A stretch of DNA of 64,000 nt from Bacillus wiedmannii (GCF_001583695.1 NZ_LOBC01000039.1:276632-340631); one strand, 5' to 3'; positions 7,644-16,772 are shown, numbered from the stretch's first letter. The notes: generated by a model from the letters alone, not told the origin. Translations and numbers: made by a program.

Positions 7644-9164
7644 TTAAATTGGCAATAAGATAATAAATTGAATAACCCCATTTTCATATTCTGCTCGAAT
7701 TTCTCCTTTGTGCAATTCAACAATGCTTTTTGCAATTGCAAGTCCCAAACCTGAACCTTCTACAGCTCTACTTCTCGATTGATCTTTTTTATAAAAACGC
7801 TCAAACAAATTCTCTAATTCTATTTTTGTAAATTCTTCACTATGATTCGCTATAGAAATTTTGATATGCTGTTCTTCTCTTTGAAGTAAAACCCGAATTT
7901 CTGCTTTATCTATACTGTATTTAATTGCATTTATTAAAAGATTTTCAAACACACGTACCATTTTTTCTGAGTCCACAACAGCATATATACGATCTTCTTG
8001 AAATTCTTTTACAAAAGAAATATTATGCTCCTCCGCTTGTGGTACTAGCTCTTCTATTAATTGATCAAGTAGTTCATTTATACACACTTCTTGCGAATCT
8101 AACGCCATATTTTCATCTGTTAGTTTTGTATACTCAAACAAATCTTCTATTAACATCTTCAACTGCTCTGATTTTGAAAAGGCAATTTTTATATACTCAT
8201 CATGCTGTTCTTTATTTTCATATTTCGCATCACCTAGTAAACGTAAATACCCCATAATAGAAGTAAGTGGTGTTCTTAAATCATGTGATACATTTGTAAT
8301 CAATTCACTTTTTTGCTTCTCTATTTGTTTTTCCTTTTCTATATTAGCCAAAAGCTTTTCTGCCATTTGATTAATATTAGAAGTTAATAAACCTATTTCA
8401 TCTTGACCTGCCTGTTTGATTTTATATTGTAAATTACCTTTCGAAAACTCCCTTACTCCTTCTGCCATCGCTTCAATCTGATTCATCTTCCTTTTCGTTA
8501 TATAAAAGAAAGATAGTATAAAAGTGATAAAACCTAGTAAAGATGGAAATGGGCTGCTATCATTCACTATATACTTCACATTTCCTTGTGGTATACCACT
8601 TGCAATGATATACATATTTTCCGTATTAACAGTAACCGGATAAAAAGTTGTAAACTCCTTACGCTTTTGTTCAGTTCCATCTTGAATTAAATTTTGTGCT
8701 TCTACATATCGTACTTGATCCATTTTAAAATCCATCACATTACGCATCGTCTCATGAAGATTGATTTGTTCTTCCGGCGCTCCCTTTGTTTTATAAACGA
8801 CTTTCCCATTCTCATCTATTATTAAAATCTTCAGTTGATTTTGGTGATTCAATTGATCAAGCAATTCTTGTATATTAATTTCCTTACCTTCCTCGGTTAT
8901 ACTTTCAACAAGCCTTTGTGTCTGTCCATCAATGGCTTCCATACCTGATGCATAATCAATGATAGAAATTTTATTCGCATCCTCGAAAAAAGAAGATGAA
9001 GACCATCCTACTAATACCCCGAGTAACGTACAAAAAGTAAATGTAGCCATTAGCTGTATCCGTATGCTCTTTTCCAAATAACTCACTATTTTACCTATCA
9101 TTTTTTTAAAAACTTGATTCATCCATATTATCGGTTCAAATATCTTTCTCAATCTTATAGCCAA
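7644..9164 (-). CDS. Sensor histidine kinase of the DedA operon
   Basis: 506 residues: membrane helix near 36-56, an extracellular sensor of about 130 residues, a second helix near 200-220, a HAMP linker, a HisKA box (NVSHDLRTPLTS) and HATPase motifs (NLLINAIKYS, GSGLGLAIAK). It should autophosphorylate on that histidine and act on the upstream-encoded regulator. The chosen TTG start overlaps the regulator gene by 29 bases, so translation is likely coupled; internal ATGs lack ribosome binding sites. The sensor domain does not show the signal. Confidence 0.85.
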   Translation of the reverse strand: MAIRLRKIFEPIIWMNQVFKKMIGKIVSYLEKSIRIQLMATFTFCTLLGVLVGWSSSSFFEDANKISIIDYASGMEAIDGQTQRLVESITEEGKEINIQELLDQLNHQNQLKILIIDENGKVVYKTKGAPEEQINLHETMRNVMDFKMDQVRYVEAQNLIQDGTEQKRKEFTTFYPVTVNTENMYIIASGIPQGNVKYIVNDSSPFPSLLGFITFILSFFYITKRKMNQIEAMAEGVREFSKGNLQYKIKQAGQDEIGLLTSNINQMAEKLLANIEKEKQIEKQKSELITNVSHDLRTPLTSIMGYLRLLGDAKYENKEQHDEYIKIAFSKSEQLKMLIEDLFEYTKLTDENMALDSQEVCINELLDQLIEELVPQAEEHNISFVKEFQEDRIYAVVDSEKMVRVFENLLINAIKYSIDKAEIRVLLQREEQHIKISIANHSEEFTKIELENLFERFYKKDQSRSRAVEGSGLGLAIAKSIVELHKGEIRAEYENGVIQFIILLPI

Positions 9165-9837
9165 CTCCCCATACCGTTTTAATGTACCGAGGCTTCCTTG
9201 GAATCGCCTCTATCTTTTCACGTATTTTCCGAATATGTACCATCACAGTATTATCGGATTGGAAAGCTTGCTCTTTCCATACTCTTTCATAAATTTGTGC
9301 TGCATTTAATACCATTCCTTGATTTCGTGCAAGCAATTCTAATACCTCAAACTCTCTCGGTGTCAATTTCGCCTCTTTATTTGCAATAATGACCTGCCGT
9401 GTTACTATATTAATTTTCATATCTCCAATTTCTATTTCATTTTCATCCTGTACACTTGTCCCGCTCATTTTCATATATCTCCGAAGTTGTGATTTAATAC
9501 GAGCAATGAGTTCCAGTGGATTAAATGGTTTGGCTACGTAATCATCTGCCCCAGTTGTTAATCCTAAAATCTTGTCCATATCTTGCGTTTTTGCCGAAAG
9601 CATAATAATAGGCATTTCCGCTATTTCTCTCACTTTCATACACATATGAATACCATCTATTTTCGGCATCATAATATCAAGGACGATTAGATGCACGTCT
9701 CTTTTCTTTACTATTTCTAAACCCTCTTCACCATCTCCAGCTTGTAATACTTCGTAACCTTCATTCTTCAAATAGATAGTGATAAGTTTTCTAATTTCCT
9801 TCTCATCGTCCACGATAAGTATCGTTCCTTTACTCAC
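9136..9837 (-). CDS. OmpR-family response regulator of the DedA operon
   Basis: Receiver domain with DDE near the start, the phospho-acceptor in LIVLDIMMPKIDG and the conserved Lys in ADDYVAKPFNP, followed by a winged helix with VMVHIRKIREKIE and VWGVGYKIE. I place the start at the GTG at 9837 because GGAGGAG lies 7-8 bases upstream; an ATG nine codons earlier has no ribosome binding site. It is the third gene of a four-gene unit with a methyltransferase and DedA, so its regulon probably concerns the membrane. Confidence 0.88.
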   Translation of the reverse strand: MSKGTILIVDDEKEIRKLITIYLKNEGYEVLQAGDGEEGLEIVKKRDVHLIVLDIMMPKIDGIHMCMKVREIAEMPIIMLSAKTQDMDKILGLTTGADDYVAKPFNPLELIARIKSQLRRYMKMSGTSVQDENEIEIGDMKINIVTRQVIIANKEAKLTPREFEVLELLARNQGMVLNAAQIYERVWKEQAFQSDNTVMVHIRKIREKIEAIPRKPRYIKTVWGVGYKIEKDI

Positions 9838-9865
9838 AAAATCTCCTCCAGCATCATTTACCAAA

Positions 9866-10480
9866 CTATGAATGTTGCTTTATTTCACTCACTACTGCAT
9901 TCCTCTTTTGAATGTACACATAAGAAATGATAGTAATGATCATAATGCCCCCACCTAAATACATCCCATATTTCGTCGCAAGTGCTACAATCGTTTCTAT
10001 CTGTTTTCCGAATAGAGAGCCCAGCATAAAATAAGCTAGCGTCCAAACAAGTCCTGCCATATAGGAATACAATGCATACGTTTTAAATGACATATTATTC
10101 ATTCCAACCAAATACGGTACGATATGTCTCACAACGGGGATAAAATAACTTATTACTAATGCATAATGACCATATTTCCCTACTATTTCTTGTGATTTTA
10201 AAAGGTACTTCGCCTTTTTCTTTTTCATCAATTTATTAAGCACTTTTATGCCAAATATTTTCCCCAGTATATACCCTAAAGAAAGACCTGATACAACACC
10301 TAAATACGTTAATAAAAAGGCTGGAATCATACTTAATATCCCCATTGATGATACAAATCCACCGCTCATGACAATCATTTCATCTGGAATCGGCATACCG
10401 ATAATACCAAGCCATAAACAAAAAAATAGTGCCCAATAACCATACTGCTCAATGTATGACATTAATTCATGTAACTCCAT
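9866..10480 (-). CDS. DedA-family membrane protein
   Basis: 204 residues with GMPIPDEMIVMSGG near the N-terminus and PVVRHIVPYLVGMNNM in the middle, the two signature regions of the DedA/VTT fold, plus about five hydrophobic segments. Family members act as lipid scramblases or flippases and protect against membrane-active compounds; in Bacillus some recycle carrier lipids. Its ATG overlaps the methyltransferase stop (TAATG) and it lies 28 bases before the response regulator, so all four genes are probably co-transcribed. Confidence 0.85.
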   Translation of the reverse strand: MELHELMSYIEQYGYWALFFCLWLGIIGMPIPDEMIVMSGGFVSSMGILSMIPAFLLTYLGVVSGLSLGYILGKIFGIKVLNKLMKKKKAKYLLKSQEIVGKYGHYALVISYFIPVVRHIVPYLVGMNNMSFKTYALYSYMAGLVWTLAYFMLGSLFGKQIETIVALATKYGMYLGGGIMIITIISYVYIQKRNAVVSEIKQHS

Positions 10481-11058
10481 TATGCATATGCTCTCCTTAG
10501 CTCTTTTCTACAACTAAAGACGTAAGCTGGTGGGAAATTAAGCCACACCTTTTCTAGTGTAATTTCAGGAAAGAAATTCTGTATAAATCCTTTTTTCACA
10601 AGTGAATATTGAAATGTAATAAATTCCCCGTTCTCATGTATCGTTTCCATTACACTGTTTAAAATGCGCTTTGAAACCTCTTCTCGTAAAGAAGTAAAAG
10701 GCAATCCTGATAAGACGTAATCAATACATTCTATATTTAATTGTTCCATATACTTCTTTATATTTTCAGCTGAACCGTGTATAACAATCACGTTCTGCTC
10801 ATCTTTAAATTTTCTCTTTAACTCTTTAAAAAATACTTCATTAATTTCAACAAGAAGAAATATTGTCTCCTTCTTCTTTCTCTTCATAATCTCTTTCGTA
10901 AAAGCTCCTGTACCAGGCCCTAGCTCTACAATGCATTTCGCTCTATTAAAATCAATTACATCTACCATTTTCCTTGCTAATATTTTTGAGCTCGGTACAA
11001 CCGCACCAATATGTTTCGGATGTTTTATAAATTCAGTTAAGAATGTTATGAGCTGCAT
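10480..11058 (-). CDS. SAM-dependent methyltransferase, phospholipid/rRNA adenine type
   Basis: A Rossmann-type methyltransferase with the SAM motif VELGPGTGAFTKEI (about 45-58), an acidic motif II (LLVEIN) and a later SGLPFTSL segment. This resembles the KsgA/phospholipid N-methyltransferase group rather than a small-molecule enzyme. I start at ATG 11058 because GGGAG lies just before it; an ATG five codons upstream has no ribosome binding site. Being first in an operon with DedA and a two-component system, a lipid substrate is plausible but not shown. Confidence 0.75.
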   Translation of the reverse strand: MQLITFLTEFIKHPKHIGAVVPSSKILARKMVDVIDFNRAKCIVELGPGTGAFTKEIMKRKKKETIFLLVEINEVFFKELKRKFKDEQNVIVIHGSAENIKKYMEQLNIECIDYVLSGLPFTSLREEVSKRILNSVMETIHENGEFITFQYSLVKKGFIQNFFPEITLEKVWLNFPPAYVFSCRKELRRAYA

Positions 11059-11366
11059 ATACTCCCTCTCCATTCGTTCAATAGTTTTTAACTTGTGTTT
11101 AAGTATAACTATCGTTTCTTAACAAATATTGAGGAGATTTCTTAAGATTTTATGAAGATGAAGGAAATCTTCATCTTTACTATAAACAAACATAAAAAAT
11201 TGAATTCCAAAGATAAGCGCATCAAACATATACAAATAAGTCAGCTTGTTTATTTACCATGAATGATCATGATCCTACTCCGATTTTGTATAGCGAAGTT
11301 ACTATTTTTATGTTAAAATCCTCTAAGATATTTGGAATTAGTATAGAAATCATTTTTGGAGGCTTT
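11059..11366. other. Divergent intergenic region
   Basis: Contains the promoter region of the methyltransferase operon (a TATACT on the minus strand near 11105-11110 is a possible -10) and a small stem GATGAAG-gaaat-CTTCATC around 11157-11175. An open frame covers 11259-11366 in phase with the next gene, but the ribosome binding site supports a start at 11367. Confidence 0.35.
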
Positions 11367-11825
11367 ATGAATAATCAAAACGATAATAAATCAAATGCAT
11401 TATTTGCAGCTATACAAATAGTGCTACCACTTTTATTACCTATTCTTGTCCCTACCTTTTTAATAGTGGGAATGAAAAAGTGGATGCCCGATGAAGTTAA
11501 GTATCCAAGCATAATATCATTGTTCGCATTATGTATGGGATTTTTCATAGTAGGAATTCTCTTCTCTATTGTTTTACGTTTATGCAAATTATCTGAGGAA
11601 AAATTAAAGGAATTAGGATTTTTAGGATTTACACTTTCGGCTGTTAGCACATTTCTAAGTTTTTATGTAGGTTACTTTTGGTTGGCAGACCTTAACTTCA
11701 CATCAGTTGAATTATCACCTCATGCCGTATTAATTTTCGCTATTTTATGTACCTTGCTATTAGAAGGTATTTTTAAAGTAATGGACATGTTTGATAGTTC
11801 GGACGAAAATAAAGCTCACGTATAG
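11367..11825 (+). CDS. Four-helix hypothetical membrane protein
   Basis: 152 residues from the ATG after TTGGAGG. Four hydrophobic segments are visible, approximately at 15-35, 50-75, 85-110 and 120-140, with a short charged tail (DSSDENKAHV). No conserved catalytic motif is seen and I do not recognise the family. It is monocistronic and followed by a strong terminator shared with the convergent permease gene. Confidence 0.6.
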   Translation: MNNQNDNKSNALFAAIQIVLPLLLPILVPTFLIVGMKKWMPDEVKYPSIISLFALCMGFFIVGILFSIVLRLCKLSEEKLKELGFLGFTLSAVSTFLSFYVGYFWLADLNFTSVELSPHAVLIFAILCTLLLEGIFKVMDMFDSSDENKAHV

Positions 11826-11830
11826 ACAAA

Positions 11831-11868
11831 AAAAGCATTCGACTAACATGTTAGTCGGATGCTTTTTT
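11831..11868. terminator. Bidirectional terminator
   Basis: GCATTCGACTAACATG / TTAGTCGGATGC stem of about 13 bp flanked by A and T runs, between two convergent genes. Confidence 0.8.
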
Positions 11869-11892
11869 ACTAAGATAAAAACAACTCTTGCA

Positions 11893-13842
11893 TTATTTCG
11901 CACTCACAATCTTATAATAAGAACGAACTGTTATGAAGTAATATCCGATATAAATGACACCGTATACTCCAATACTAATTAGAAGCGGAATCATAATTTC
12001 AAATGGTAGTATGTTCCCTAAACCTTTTAATGCAAACAAGCTGTGCAGGATTCCGATTACTAACGGAATCGCAAAGATAAAGCTTACTTGCTTTGCGATA
12101 GCTTTTTTCATTTCTTGTTTTGTGACCCCTACTTTGTGAAGTACAATATAGCGCTCACGATCAGCATTTGCTTCTGTTAATTGCTTAAAGTAAATGATAG
12201 AACCCGTTGCTAGTAAGAATACAAGTCCTAAGAACATTCCGATAAACATCATTAGTCCCGTTCCTTCAAGCCCCATATGGAAACCAGTGTAGAAATCTCT
12301 AAATGATGGTACCATTTCTGATTCACCAGCTGGCATCACTTTTGTTAATTTTTCTGTTAACACTTTACTATCTTTTTCATCTTTTACATCAATATTTTTT
12401 ACAACGCGTGTTCCAAATGCTTGCTTCGCTTGTTCATACATTTCATCTGGAACGACAACAACTAATTCACCTAAGTTCGTAATTGCAGTATTATTTACAC
12501 CTTGGATCGTCAATGTCTTCGTTTCATTTCCAATTTGGAATACCGCTTTATTTCCTTTATATTCAGGGCTAAACTCATACCCTTCCATATAAGAACTATC
12601 ATATATAAATGCTTCGCCAGTAGCTACATTCACTGTTTCCGCATCGATTTTTTTCGCAATTTTGTTAAATTCAGACTGAGACATAAACTGATATTTCTCT
12701 GAAATCGTGTAATTCATATTAAGAATGAAATCAACTTTGTCTCCTTCAAACTTCCCTTTTACAGGAACTGTCTCAATTTCAAATTGATCTTTAACAGGGT
12801 GATTCTGCTTCTCTTCCGCAAGAATCGTATTTACTTTCTTATCTAGTTCTGCATCTTTTTTCTCATAAGAATAGCTGTATGGTGTAAATGCTTTTGATTG
12901 CGTAAATGTGTTGTAATACATCGTAACTGACGTACCAACCGCCGTTAATGTCACTGCACTTAAAATAGAAATTGTCGCAAGTGACTTTGCATTTCCTTTA
13001 ATACGATATAGTAACTGTGACGTCGTTACCATATTCATACCGTTATAAAACGATGATTTATTATTTCTTGCACGTTTTAATACGAATACTGTAAAGAACA
13101 TAAATAGTAAGTACGTACCTAATACTGTCGCAAGTAAAATATAAAGTGCAACTACCATAAAGTTTGCATACATAACTGCCTTCATAAACATTAACGCTAA
13201 GAAATAACCTGAGCCGATTAAGAAAACTGAAATTAACGCCATAATGACAGAGCCTTTTGGCATTGCTTCTCCTTCACGTTCTGCTCGGAAAAGTTCAATT
13301 AGCTTAAATCGATAAATTAAACGATATCCTTGAAGTGATGTATACAAAATAATTACAAAGAAAATAATTGCTGTATCAATAACTGCAGCCATCGGTACTT
13401 CAAAATGAACATTTAAGTTTATTCCCATCATATTTATTAGTAGTTCAAGGAATAGCTTTGAAAGAACGCTACCGATGGCAATACCGATTACTAATGACAT
13501 TAAACCCATTAACATATTTTCATAAAACAGCATTTTACCAATCTGTCTTTTACGAATACCTAATAAAGAATATAACCCAACTTCCTTTTTTCGCTTTCGT
13601 GTAAAGAAACCGTTCGAATATATAATGAACACTGCTACGAAAATAATAAGCATCACGCTTGAAACTTGGAACGCTCCACTAATCTTTTTAGAAGCTTCCG
13701 CTGCTTTTTCCATTTGTGAATTGTATTGCAGTGCTTTAAATGTAAAATAAATTACAATACTAAAAATCATAGATGCAAAATATACAAAGTAGTCTTTAAA
13801 GTTCCGCTGTATGTTGCGGAGGGCAATGCTAGATAAGGTCAT
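11893..13842 (-). CDS. BceB-like FtsX-family permease
   Basis: 649 residues with the BceB layout: an N-terminal helix (TLSSIALRNIQRNFKDYFVYF start), a cluster of helices to about residue 310, a 200-residue extracellular domain (about 330-530) and three C-terminal helices. It overlaps the ATPase gene by 14 bases, so the two are translated together and form one transporter. The family detoxifies peptide antibiotics and passes a flux signal to BceS-type kinases. No kinase gene is adjacent, but the promoter carries two copies of the composite operator. Confidence 0.88.
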   Translation of the reverse strand: MTLSSIALRNIQRNFKDYFVYFASMIFSIVIYFTFKALQYNSQMEKAAEASKKISGAFQVSSVMLIIFVAVFIIYSNGFFTRKRKKEVGLYSLLGIRKRQIGKMLFYENMLMGLMSLVIGIAIGSVLSKLFLELLINMMGINLNVHFEVPMAAVIDTAIIFFVIILYTSLQGYRLIYRFKLIELFRAEREGEAMPKGSVIMALISVFLIGSGYFLALMFMKAVMYANFMVVALYILLATVLGTYLLFMFFTVFVLKRARNNKSSFYNGMNMVTTSQLLYRIKGNAKSLATISILSAVTLTAVGTSVTMYYNTFTQSKAFTPYSYSYEKKDAELDKKVNTILAEEKQNHPVKDQFEIETVPVKGKFEGDKVDFILNMNYTISEKYQFMSQSEFNKIAKKIDAETVNVATGEAFIYDSSYMEGYEFSPEYKGNKAVFQIGNETKTLTIQGVNNTAITNLGELVVVVPDEMYEQAKQAFGTRVVKNIDVKDEKDSKVLTEKLTKVMPAGESEMVPSFRDFYTGFHMGLEGTGLMMFIGMFLGLVFLLATGSIIYFKQLTEANADRERYIVLHKVGVTKQEMKKAIAKQVSFIFAIPLVIGILHSLFALKGLGNILPFEIMIPLLISIGVYGVIYIGYYFITVRSYYKIVSAK

Positions 13843-14599
13843 CAGCCATACCTCCAGAAATGGAAGACATTACGTCAACGACTTTTTGGAAGAACTGTTT
13901 ACGTGTTGATTCACCGCGGTGCAATTCTTTATATAACTCACCATCTTTAATGAAAATAACTCGTTTACAATAACTCGCCGCAAACGCATCGTGCGTTACC
14001 ATTAAAATTGTAGAGTTATCGTATTCATTTAACGACTTCATACTTTCTAATAAATCTGTCGCTGATTTAGAATCAAGTGCTCCCGTCGGCTCGTCACCAA
14101 ATATCATACTAGGACTTGTAACAATCGCACGCGATGCTGCGCAGCGCTGCTTCTGTCCGCCCGACACTTGATATGGGAACTGACTTAAAATATGATCAAT
14201 ACCGAATTTCTTTGAGATTTCAAGAACGCGGCGATCAATCTCACTTGCTTTCACCTTTGATAACGCAAGAGGTAACGCAATGTTCTCTTTTACCGTTAAC
14301 GTATCTAATAAATTATAATCTTGGAAAATGAACCCTAAATGATCGCGGCGGAATAACGCTAACTTATCATCGTTCATCTTCACGATATCTTTTCCATCAA
14401 TTAAAATTTCACCGTTCGTCGCATTATCAATTGTAGAAAGAACGTTTAGTAAAGTAGTCTTACCCGAACCAGAAGGTCCCATAATTCCAACGAACTCACC
14501 TTCTTTTACTTGTAAGTTAATACCTTTTAACGCTGCAAATTTATTACCACCCGTGTCATACACTTTTTCAATATTCTTTGCTTCTAACACTGTTTTCAT
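13829..14599 (-). CDS. BceA-like ABC transporter ATPase
   Basis: 256 residues with Walker A GPSGSGKT (41-48), Q-loop in FIFQDYNLLD, signature VSGGQKQR, Walker B MIFGDEPTGALD and the switch histidine in MVTHD. This is the MacB/LolD/BceA class that pairs with FtsX-type permeases. I start at ATG 14599, which has GAGGGA 7 bases upstream; the upstream ATG (14614) lies before that site. Transcription should come from the two composite promoters at 14636-14816. Confidence 0.9.
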   Translation of the reverse strand: MKTVLEAKNIEKVYDTGGNKFAALKGINLQVKEGEFVGIMGPSGSGKTTLLNVLSTIDNATNGEILIDGKDIVKMNDDKLALFRRDHLGFIFQDYNLLDTLTVKENIALPLALSKVKASEIDRRVLEISKKFGIDHILSQFPYQVSGGQKQRCAASRAIVTSPSMIFGDEPTGALDSKSATDLLESMKSLNEYDNSTILMVTHDAFAASYCKRVIFIKDGELYKELHRGESTRKQFFQKVVDVMSSISGGMADDLI

Positions 14600-14635
14600 C
14601 TCGACATCCCTCATTTCTTCTATTCTCTATTTTCA

Positions 14636-14699
14636 ACTATATACACTCTCTACTCTTGCCACTATCGATGTTTCTTACACAAACATGACAGTTATGTAA
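14636..14699 (-). promoter_or_regulatory. Composite operator and -10 box, copy C
   Basis: Minus strand: TTACA-N4-TGTCA (14699-14686), six bases, TGTAAG (14679-14674), exactly 32 bases, then TATAGT (14641-14636). Transcription would start about 30 bases before the ATPase start codon. It has the same geometry as copies A and B. Confidence 0.7.
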
Positions 14700-14752
14700 G
14701 GCCGGTAAGTAGAGAAATCAAAATTTAACCTACTGAACAAAAGTACTTTGTT

Positions 14753-14816
14753 ACTATAACATTGGGATATCATGCCATCCATTCATTCTCCTTACAGGAA
14801 CATTACAATTTTGTAA
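14753..14816 (-). promoter_or_regulatory. Composite operator and -10 box, copy B
   Basis: Minus strand: TTACA-N4-TGTAA (14816-14803), six bases, TGTAAG (14796-14791), exactly 32 bases, then TATAGT (14758-14753). It lies 117 bp upstream of copy C, so the ATPase-permease operon appears to have two tandem promoters of the same design. Confidence 0.7.
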
Positions 14817-14905
14817 GGTTAAAAATGTACCCTACAAAGTTGTGCATGAAATGTCGGATGGACCTATTTTTTTCCTGCTATTCTATTTAACAAGGAGGTC
14901 ATCGT

Positions 14906-15778
14906 ATGGATTCACTTAAAAACATGAATGCGGCAATGCAGTATATTGAAAACAACCTTACAAACGAAATTGATTTTAAAGAAGTCGCAAAAATAGCTTT
15001 CTGCTCCGAATATCATTTTAAAAGAATGTTTTCTTTCCTAGCCGGCATATCACTGTCAGAATATATTCGCTGTAGACGTCTTACTCTCGCTGCTTTTGAG
15101 CTAAAAGATAGTGATGCGAAAGTCATTGATGTCGCTATAAAATATGGGTACAACTCGCCAGATTCTTTTACACGTGCTTTTCAAAACTTGCACGGCATAA
15201 CACCTTCAGAGGCCCGAAATAGTAGTCATTCTTTGAAAGCTTATTCACCAATGACCTTCCAGTTATCGATTCAAGGAGGAAACGAAATGAACTATCGAAT
15301 TGAAGAAAAAGAACCATTTCGAATTATTGGTATTACAAAACGCGTACCGATTGTATTTAACGGTGTAAATGAAGAAATTGCTTCTATGTGGAAAAGTTTA
15401 AATCCAGAGTCCATTCAAACATTAAAGTCCCTTTCAAACATTGAACCTACTGGAATTATTAGTGCTTCTACTAACTTTTCTGAAGGTAGAATGGAGGAAA
15501 AGGGAGAACTCGATCACTACATTGGAGTAGCCTCAATGAAAGATTGTCCAGAGCAATTCACACAACTTGAAGTCGCAGCTTCAACGTGGACCGTATTTGA
15601 AGCTGTCGGTCCATTTCCTGAAACATTACAAAATGTATGGGGACGCATTTATTCCGAATGGTTTCCTTCCTCAAACTATGAACTAGCGGAAGGACCAGAA
15701 ATATTGTGGAATGAACAGAAAGATATATCTTCTCCGAATTTTAAAAGTGAAATTTGGATACCGGTTTTGAAGAAATAA
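14906..15778 (+). CDS. AraC-family regulator with GyrI-like effector domain
   Basis: 290 residues: an N-terminal AraC/XylS DNA-binding domain (about 1-105, with two helix-turn-helix units; the second contains [27 protein letters not shown]), then a GyrI-like ligand-binding domain (about 130-288). This order is that of Rob-type multidrug-responsive activators such as B. subtilis YobU. The start follows an AAGGAGG site. It is divergent from the ABC operon at 14599 and shares its upstream region, but nothing in the sequence proves that it controls it. Confidence 0.85.
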   Translation: MDSLKNMNAAMQYIENNLTNEIDFKEVAKIAFCSEYHFKRMFSFLAGISLSEYIRCRRLTLAAFELKDSDAKVIDVAIKYGYNSPDSFTRAFQNLHGITPSEARNSSHSLKAYSPMTFQLSIQGGNEMNYRIEEKEPFRIIGITKRVPIVFNGVNEEIASMWKSLNPESIQTLKSLSNIEPTGIISASTNFSEGRMEEKGELDHYIGVASMKDCPEQFTQLEVAASTWTVFEAVGPFPETLQNVWGRIYSEWFPSSNYELAEGPEILWNEQKDISSPNFKSEIWIPVLKK

Positions 15779-15783
15779 AAAAT

Positions 15784-15818
15784 AAAGCTGCTCCTCCTTA
15801 AAAGGAAAAGCAGCTTTT
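15784..15818. terminator. Terminator between AraC-type gene and sdpI-like gene
   Basis: AAAGCTGCT ... AGCAGCTTTT stem with T and A runs on both sides; convergent genes end on each side. Confidence 0.7.
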
Positions 15819-15820
15819 AT

Positions 15821-16456
15821 TTATATTTTTAGTTCTTTTTTATAAGCGACGTAGGAATATCCCATTGTTAATCCTACTGCACCAACAATAATGCCAATGA
15901 TTAGGAAAGCTTTCCACTCTACCGGTGCAAAAATACTTAAAATCATAATAACTCCTAATACAACAAACACCTTTCCACTAAAACGGTGCGTTTTTCTCCA
16001 CACTTCCTCATTACTTAATGTCCACGGCGTTTTTATACCGACAAAGTAGTTTGGTTTGCACTGTGGTAAATAGTTGCCGATGACTATAAATAAAATACCA
16101 ACTAATAATTCAGGCACTCGATTAATGAATAAGTTGTATCCTAATCCACTTGTAATAATATCTATGTTCCCTACAAATAGTAGCAATAATATTCCGTTAT
16201 TCATCATCATAAAAGCTTTAGAAAACTTCTCGTAATTTGCTTTCTTTGGGTCAATTTTTGGTAATACATTTAGAAATATATATAACACAATCATAATTCC
16301 AACCATCGAAATCATTCCATAAAGTTTAGAAGAATAACCATCTGCCTTACCGCCGCTCCAATGTGTCGCAATTGTATCCGGCAAATGTGGCCAAGCAAAC
16401 GCCCAAGCTAAACAAGTTGTAACAATTAATATAATTGCAAAAAGATGCTTCTTCAT
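15821..16456 (-). CDS. SdpI-like immunity/signal protein
   Basis: 211 residues, about six membrane helices. The N-terminal part carries the DUF1648 pattern (LPDTIATHWSGGKADGYSSK) and the C-terminal part the SdpI segment (NYFVGIKTPWTLSNEEVWRKTHRFSGK). B. subtilis SdpI gives immunity to the SdpC cannibalism toxin and sequesters SdpR at the membrane. The gene overlaps the repressor gene by 4 bases (ATGA), the same arrangement as sdpRI. No sdpABC-like toxin genes are in the window. Confidence 0.85.
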   Translation of the reverse strand: MKKHLFAIILIVTTCLAWAFAWPHLPDTIATHWSGGKADGYSSKLYGMISMVGIMIVLYIFLNVLPKIDPKKANYEKFSKAFMMMNNGILLLLFVGNIDIITSGLGYNLFINRVPELLVGILFIVIGNYLPQCKPNYFVGIKTPWTLSNEEVWRKTHRFSGKVFVVLGVIMILSIFAPVEWKAFLIIGIIVGAVGLTMGYSYVAYKKELKI

Positions 16457-16725
16457 TTCCCCTCTTCCCCCTTATTCGTAAACGTAAACACCCAAGTTAA
16501 TAAATCTTGAAAGACAGTTGTGTTTAAAGAGTACATAACAAATTGACCTTTCTTTTCATCTTGAATAAGTTCAGCATTTTTAAGCGCCCTTAAATGATGT
16601 GAAATACTTGGTTTTGTCATATTGAAATGTTCAGCAATCTCACCAGCAGTTAGATCACTTTCTTTTAATAAGTCCAAAATTTTTCGCCTTGTTGGATCTG
16701 CTAATGCTTTGAATGCTTGATTCAA
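16453..16725 (-). CDS. SdpR-like ArsR-family autorepressor
   Basis: 90 residues of winged helix-turn-helix: LADPTRRKILDLLKE, then LTAGEIAEHFNMTKPSISHHLRAL as the recognition unit. I use TTG 16725 because GAGAGGAAG lies about 8 bases upstream and this gives the length of B. subtilis SdpR; a GTG six codons earlier is possible. SdpR represses its own operon until SdpI binds it. A perfect palindrome 28 bases upstream (16753-16772) is the likely operator. Confidence 0.85.
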   Translation of the reverse strand: MNQAFKALADPTRRKILDLLKESDLTAGEIAEHFNMTKPSISHHLRALKNAELIQDEKKGQFVMYSLNTTVFQDLLTWVFTFTNKGEEGK

Positions 16726-16752
16726 TGTCTTTCTTCCTCTCACTAATTAGAC

Positions 16753-16772
16753 ATTTAGATATTTATCTAAAT
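16753..16772. promoter_or_regulatory. Perfect palindrome, probable SdpR-like operator
   Basis: ATTTAGATA-TT-TATCTAAAT is a perfect 9-2-9 inverted repeat upstream of the ArsR-type gene. Operators of ArsR/SdpR repressors are typically palindromes of this size close to the promoter. Confidence 0.6.

Noticed and set aside
11157-11175. Stem-loop GATGAAG/CTTCATC as terminator or operator
   Set aside because: The stem is short, no gene ends there, and the flanking bases do not form a clear T-run or promoter element.
11259-11366. N-terminal extension of the membrane protein gene at 11367
   Set aside because: No ribosome site before the earlier starts, whereas TTGGAGG precedes the ATG at 11367.
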